This document shows, piece by piece, positions 60,086-64,000 of a stretch of DNA of 64,000 bases. Position numbers and translations under genes: made by a program. The first letter of the stretch is position 1. Every line of letters starts with the position of its first letter. The stretch comes from Alistipes sp. (GTDB lineage Bacteria; Bacteroidota; Bacteroidia; Bacteroidales; Rikenellaceae): NCBI GenBank assembly GCA_017463615.1, contig JAFTOU010000018.1, forward strand, positions 62,001 through 126,000, written 5' to 3'. The notes below the pieces were generated by a model that made no database searches, was not told where the DNA came from, and worked only from the letters and a program-made list of their open reading frames with translations.

Positions 60086-61093
60086 CTCTTCTCGGGCATT
60101 CTCTCCAATTCGCTTTCTATCAACCTCAAGCAGCCTCTCGCCGCCATACTTTCGCAATGTGGCGTAGAAGTAGTTGTTATGATACTTACAGAGCGAATGG
60201 ACAAGTTCGTGAACGATGACCGAGTCCACAAACTCGGCGCTACACTTCATCAGGTAGTAGGAGAGGTAGACGACCTTTGACTTGAGAAAGTAGCAACCCC
60301 AGCGCTTAGTGACAATCTTGCAGCGGGAGTAGATGAGTCCCGTCTGCGCCGAGAGCTCGGCAATACGCTGTGGCAGGTAGCTCTCCGCCGCCTTTTTGAG
60401 CAGTTTTGTGGCGTAGTCTATAATATACTCGCGGGTATTTACGCGGTTAAAGTCCGTAGTCGCCGGGACAACGATAGTATAACATAGACCCTCGCAGCGG
60501 TGGCTATACCTACGCCCTGCTCCGCGCTCTATGCGCAGCTTAAAGAGTGGGAAATCTATCGTAAAATTCTCGTCTATACGCCCATAGTCCCACCCCTGCC
60601 TACGAAAGTCGGCATTGACAAGTGCATGACAGATAGCACCCACCGCCCTACCGTATGGCTCGCTATGGAAGAGGGTTACGGAGATATTATTGGCGTTAAA
60701 TCGTACCTGCGGATACTCTATATTTGCCGAGAAGTAGACCACTATCTCGCCAAACTGACTATCTACAAATGTCACAGACTCGCGAGTCTTTGCAGGGGCA
60801 TCGCCAACCTCGCTCCTGAGTCGTTTTATATCCTCTACTACCCAACTATAGAGCGGCGATAATCTCCAGCTATACCAGCGCAGAGCCTCGCGCGGACTTC
60901 GCTCAACACCCAGTCCACGAGCATAACAGTAACCCAAGTAACACTCCGACGGCAGATAGCCATCCGTAGCGGCGCGAAGGAAGAGCTCAACAGCCTCGGC
61001 ATAACGCCTCTGCTTGAACAGAGCTACGCCCTGCTTATGCTGCTCCGCCTTAAGTTTTGAGCTATACGCCCCCTCTCCAAAATTGTAAAACAT
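60077..61093 (-). CDS. Sel1-repeat plus YgjP-type metallopeptidase protein
   Basis: 338 residues. The N-terminal ~85 hold Sel1-like repeats (AEQHKQGVALFKQRRYAEAV, ECYLGYCYARGLGVERSP). The C-terminal ~200 match the YgjP/DUF45 (WLM-like) domain, with KSKVVYLSYYLMKCSAEFVD and the zinc motif VIVHELVHSLCKYHNNYF near 290-307 (HExxH plus a further His). YgjP proteins are predicted zinc proteases. The fusion to Sel1 repeats, which bind proteins, is uncommon. It is divergent from the sulfatase gene. Confidence 0.75.
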   Translation of the reverse strand: MFYNFGEGAYSSKLKAEQHKQGVALFKQRRYAEAVELFLRAATDGYLPSECYLGYCYARGLGVERSPREALRWYSWRLSPLYSWVVEDIKRLRSEVGDAPAKTRESVTFVDSQFGEIVVYFSANIEYPQVRFNANNISVTLFHSEPYGRAVGAICHALVNADFRRQGWDYGRIDENFTIDFPLFKLRIERGAGRRYSHRCEGLCYTIVVPATTDFNRVNTREYIIDYATKLLKKAAESYLPQRIAELSAQTGLIYSRCKIVTKRWGCYFLKSKVVYLSYYLMKCSAEFVDSVIVHELVHSLCKYHNNYFYATLRKYGGERLLEVDRKRIGENAREEIM

Positions 61094-61111
61094 AGCCTAC
61101 ATATTAACTAT

Positions 61112-61143
61112 CTTGCAAAATTAGTATTTTTTTTCTATCTTTG
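61112..61143 (+). promoter_or_regulatory. Sulfatase/permease promoter
   Basis: CTTG (61112-61115), 20 bases, TATCTTTG (61136-61143), 18 bp before the ATG at 61162. It rules out the in-frame TTG at 61141 as start. Confidence 0.65.
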
Positions 61144-61161
61144 GCAAATAAACCTGAAACT

Positions 61162-62808
61162 ATGAAATGTAGAGACCTTGCTCCACTACTTTTGGCAGCT
61201 CCATTTGTCAGCTGCACGAAGAGTGAGAAGAGCCCAAACATTGTATTTTTTCTCATTGACGACTTTGGTTGGTTAGATAGCTCCGTGGCCTATGGCGAGG
61301 AGGTATATCCAAACAATCTGCGCTACAACACCCCCAATATGGAGCGTCTTGCTCAGAAGGGTGTGATTATGACCTCGGCATACGCCTGCCCCGTTTCATC
61401 CCCTACCCGCACATCTATTATGACGGGTATGCACCCAGCGCAGTCGGGCATTACAATGTTCTGTTCAAACAACTACGACATTCCGACCGATGCTACGGGC
61501 GGTATGCGTGGCACCTTCCGCGCAAATGATAATCAGGCCGACCCATTCATCCGTCCCGACTGGAACTGGAACGGTATCTCGCCAACAGAGGGCACTCCGC
61601 GCACGGTGGTTGCAACGCCTATGGTGCAGTTACTCAAGGATGCAGGTTACTTTACAATTCTTGCGGGCAAGGCGCACTTTGCAACAATGGGCACACCTGC
61701 CGCCTCGCCATACAACCTCGGCTTTTTGGTAAACCTTACCGGCCACTACGGCGGTATGCCATCCTCCTATCAGGGCGAGGACCACTACGGCAACAAGCCT
61801 GGCGAGTGGAAGTATCACGCTGTGCCTGGTCTGTTTGACTACTGGGGCACAGATACCCACCTTACCGAGGCGCTGACCGTAAGCACTCTCAAGACCCTTG
61901 ACTATCCGATTGACAACGGCATACCATTCTACCTCAACTTTGCCCACTACGGCACTCACACCCCTATTCAGCCAGATAAGCGCTTCTACGACAACTACCG
62001 TCAGAAGGGTATGGACCACCTGCAGGCGTGCTACGGCTCTATGGTGGAGGGCGTGGATAAGAGCCTTGGCGATTTGATGGACTACCTTGAGCGCAAGGGT
62101 GTTGCCGACAATACAATCATCATCTTCTACTCCGACAATGGCGGACACAGCGTAAACACCTCTAAGGGTGGCGATGCGCACGTCTACAACCTCCCTCTGC
62201 GCGAGGGTAAGGGCTCGGTCTACGAGGGTGGTGTGCGTGTGCCGATGATGGTATATATCCCAAACAAGACCGCAGCGGGAGTACGTATAAACACACCTGT
62301 AAACCCGCAGGACCTCTACCCTACTATCCTTGAGCTTGCGGGCGTTACCGACTACAAGACCATCCAGCAGATTGACGGCAAGAGCCTTGTAAAGCTGCTC
62401 ACCGACGGCTCGCAGTATGTTGCAGCGGCCGTAGAGCGTGGCGAGATTTGCGACCAGAAGCAGGCAAATGCCTTTGTTGTGCCACAGTCCATCTCGGGCA
62501 TAGACCCTCAGCGTGCCGTAATATCGCACTTCCCACACCAGTGGCGTATAGAGGACCAGTATGATGTAGACTATCTGAGCGCTATTCGTCGTGGCGAGTG
62601 GAAGTTAGTATACCGTATGCACGACGCAGCACTTGAGCTCTACAACCTGAACGACGATATTGGCGAGCGCAACAATGTTGCCGCCGACCATCCTCAGATT
62701 GTCAGCGAGCTTGCTGCCGAGCTGAGCAACACCCTCAGAGGGTGGAACGCCCCAATGCCGACCATTCGCGCTACGGGCGATGTAGTACCAATGCCAGACA
62801 ATTTATAG
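61162..62808 (+). CDS. Ser-type sulfatase lipoprotein
   Basis: 548 residues from the ATG at 61162. The start LLLAAPFVSC looks like a lipoprotein signal with Cys near 18. The alkaline-phosphatase-fold sulfatase domain is clear: NIVFFLIDDFG near 26-36 (metal Asp pair), the formylglycine site PVSSPTRTSIMTG near 80-92 with Ser in place of Cys, and later DNGGHS (metal Asp/Asn). Ser-type enzymes depend on the radical-SAM maturase anSME. It probably removes sulfate from host or dietary glycans in the periplasm or at the surface. It is 4 bp ahead of a permease gene. Confidence 0.92.
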   Translation: MKCRDLAPLLLAAPFVSCTKSEKSPNIVFFLIDDFGWLDSSVAYGEEVYPNNLRYNTPNMERLAQKGVIMTSAYACPVSSPTRTSIMTGMHPAQSGITMFCSNNYDIPTDATGGMRGTFRANDNQADPFIRPDWNWNGISPTEGTPRTVVATPMVQLLKDAGYFTILAGKAHFATMGTPAASPYNLGFLVNLTGHYGGMPSSYQGEDHYGNKPGEWKYHAVPGLFDYWGTDTHLTEALTVSTLKTLDYPIDNGIPFYLNFAHYGTHTPIQPDKRFYDNYRQKGMDHLQACYGSMVEGVDKSLGDLMDYLERKGVADNTIIIFYSDNGGHSVNTSKGGDAHVYNLPLREGKGSVYEGGVRVPMMVYIPNKTAAGVRINTPVNPQDLYPTILELAGVTDYKTIQQIDGKSLVKLLTDGSQYVAAAVERGEICDQKQANAFVVPQSISGIDPQRAVISHFPHQWRIEDQYDVDYLSAIRRGEWKLVYRMHDAALELYNLNDDIGERNNVAADHPQIVSELAAELSNTLRGWNAPMPTIRATGDVVPMPDNL

Positions 62809-62812
62809 TATT

Positions 62813-64000
62813 ATGAATAAGAATAAAATCCTATCCAAACTTTTCGGTTTCAATCCTGAAAAGAACAAAGTCTCCACCGAGTTGATGGCAGGCTTGACCA
62901 CTTTCCTTACAATGGCGTATATCCTTGCCGTAAACCCTGCAATCCTCAGCGAGACGGGTATGGACAAGGGCGCACTCTTCACCTCGGCAGCTCTGATGTC
63001 GGGCATAGCTACGCTGCTGATGGCATTTATCGCTAAGCTGCCATTTGCACTGGGCCCAGGTATGGGTCTGAATGCCTTTTTTGCCTATACGGTCTGCATC
63101 GGTATGGGTTACAGCTGGCAGTTTGCCCTCACAGCCGTATTTATTGAGGGTATCATCTTCATCCTGCTGACGGTATCTAATATGCGCGAGCATATTGTAA
63201 ACAGTCTCCCAAAGACCGTTCAGAATGCAATCAGTATCGGTATCGGACTATTCATCGCCTTCATCGGTCTGCAGAATGCTGGCATTATCGTACATAGCAG
63301 TGGCACACTGGTAAAGTTGGGCGATATCACCTCTGGCGCTCCGCTGCTGGCTATCATCGGTATGGTTATCACCGCGGTGATGTTGATTAGAAATGTTAAG
63401 GGTGCATTGCTTATCGGTATCATCCTCACATCGCTTATCGGTATCCCTATGGGCGTTACCCACTTTGATGGTATATTCAGCACACCGCCATCAATAGAGC
63501 CTATCTTCTGCAAGTTGGAGTGGCCAAGCCTCTTTACTAAGGATATGTTCGTGGTGGTATTTACAATGCTCTTTATCGACCTCTTCGATACTATCGGAAC
63601 CGTTATCGGCGTATGTAACAAGGCGGGTATGGTTACCCCAGATGGCAAGATTCCACGCCTGCAGCAGGCATTCTACGCCGACTCTATCGCAACTACTCTC
63701 GGCGCACTGATGGGTTCAAGCACCATTACAACCTTCGTTGAGAGTGCAGCAGGTGTAAACGAGGGCGGTCGTACAGGTCTTACATCCTTTACTGCAGGAA
63801 TGTGCTTCTTTGCGGCTCTCTTCCTCTCGCCATTCTTCCTCTCAGTACCTGGCGCAGCTACAGCTCCGGTGCTTATCTTCGTGGGTCTGATGATGTGTAC
63901 CTCACTCTCTAAGATAGACTTTACAAACTACACCGAGGCTATCCCTGCATTTATCTGTATCATCATGATGCCGCTGGCATATAGCATCTCCGACGGTATC
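62813..64000 (+). CDS. NCS2 (AzgA-type) purine permease, N-terminal part
   Basis: An open frame of 396 codons starts at the ATG at 62813 and continues past the right edge. The start KLFGFNPEKNKVSTELMAGL and TFLTMAYILAVNPAIL (near 25-40), ALGPGMGLNAFFAYTV near 80-95 and GTVIGVCNKAGMV near 263-275 match the AzgA adenine/guanine/hypoxanthine branch. About ten spans are visible. It follows the sulfatase by 4 bp, an odd pairing that probably reflects only a shared promoter. Confidence 0.9.
   Translation, partial: MNKNKILSKLFGFNPEKNKVSTELMAGLTTFLTMAYILAVNPAILSETGMDKGALFTSAALMSGIATLLMAFIAKLPFALGPGMGLNAFFAYTVCIGMGYSWQFALTAVFIEGIIFILLTVSNMREHIVNSLPKTVQNAISIGIGLFIAFIGLQNAGIIVHSSGTLVKLGDITSGAPLLAIIGMVITAVMLIRNVKGALLIGIILTSLIGIPMGVTHFDGIFSTPPSIEPIFCKLEWPSLFTKDMFVVVFTMLFIDLFDTIGTVIGVCNKAGMVTPDGKIPRLQQAFYADSIATTLGALMGSSTITTFVESAAGVNEGGRTGLTSFTAGMCFFAALFLSPFFLSVPGAATAPVLIFVGLMMCTSLSKIDFTNYTEAIPAFICIIMMPLAYSISDGI

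Noticed and set aside
61630-62538. 302-codon minus-strand frame inside the sulfatase gene
   Set aside because: Long, but it is the reverse shadow of a clear sulfatase with all motifs; its residues (Val/Leu/Arg-rich) match no known family.

Overview
The window looks like a chromosome segment of an anaerobic gut-type member of the Bacteroidales. The evidence is Bacteroidetes-style promoters (TTTG, about 19 bases, then TAnnTTTG), a BACON/clostripain-type lipoprotein, a Ser-type sulfatase, and fermentative acetate kinase plus phosphate acyltransferase next to an [FeFe]-hydrogenase with its maturases. A Rikenellaceae (Alistipes-like) host is my guess; the sequence does not prove it.

Layout. 1-272: start of a mobile-element AAA ATPase on the minus strand, cut by the window edge. 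0.85-5.2 kb: ackA, a ptb-like acyltransferase, aroQ and a Wzx-type flippase. 5.4-6.6 kb (minus): dut and a LIM/DA1-like metallopeptidase. 6.7-14.8 kb: an expanded TerY-P type signalling set: a tandem degenerate vWA protein, an intact-MIDAS vWA protein, a PP2C phosphatase and three kinase-fold proteins, the middle one a pseudokinase. 14.8-21.4 kb: uvrC, nth, a C_GCAxxG_C_C protein, ridA and a receiver plus PPDK-N protein. 21.6-22.5 kb (minus): PadR and DUF2812. 22.9-24.2 kb: a secreted amidotransferase-like protein. 24.4-30.2 kb (minus): ligA, dapA, a DUF4919 protein and a clostripain. 30.4-31.6 kb: an acidic protein and fabI. 32-33.4 kb (minus): an amino-acid permease.

33.5-41.3 kb (minus) is a tight seven-gene run: TIR, secreted TPR, TIR, PrsW, MscS, TrkA-N/RyR and RyR. 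It looks like a membrane-centred conflict or stress system and is the best candidate here for an undescribed system. 41.3-51.2 kb is an AT-rich accessory island: a decayed TIR-paralogue tail, a possible OGG-fold protein, an LRR gene frameshifted in an A7 run, a sister gene with an internal stop, two WG-repeat proteins, a sigma factor reduced to region 2, an AAA ATPase and a YqiA-like hydrolase. It ends at tRNA-Ser(UGA), beside repeats that resemble inverted tRNA 3' ends. 51.8-64 kb returns to backbone: SDR, a PhnP-like hydrolase, ferredoxin, hydA-hydE-hydG-hydF, a membrane protein, a YgjP-Sel1 protein, a sulfatase and the start of an AzgA-type purine permease.

Intergenic DNA is rich in structured repeats. 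Four copies of a ~128 bp nested palindrome with compensatory stem changes each sit between convergent genes, with the right end 0-1 bp from the stop codon of the minus-strand gene. There are also composite repeats made of 7-bp tandem units and small hairpins, 9-bp TGTGACAAG arrays and 10-bp TTATTAAGGG arrays.
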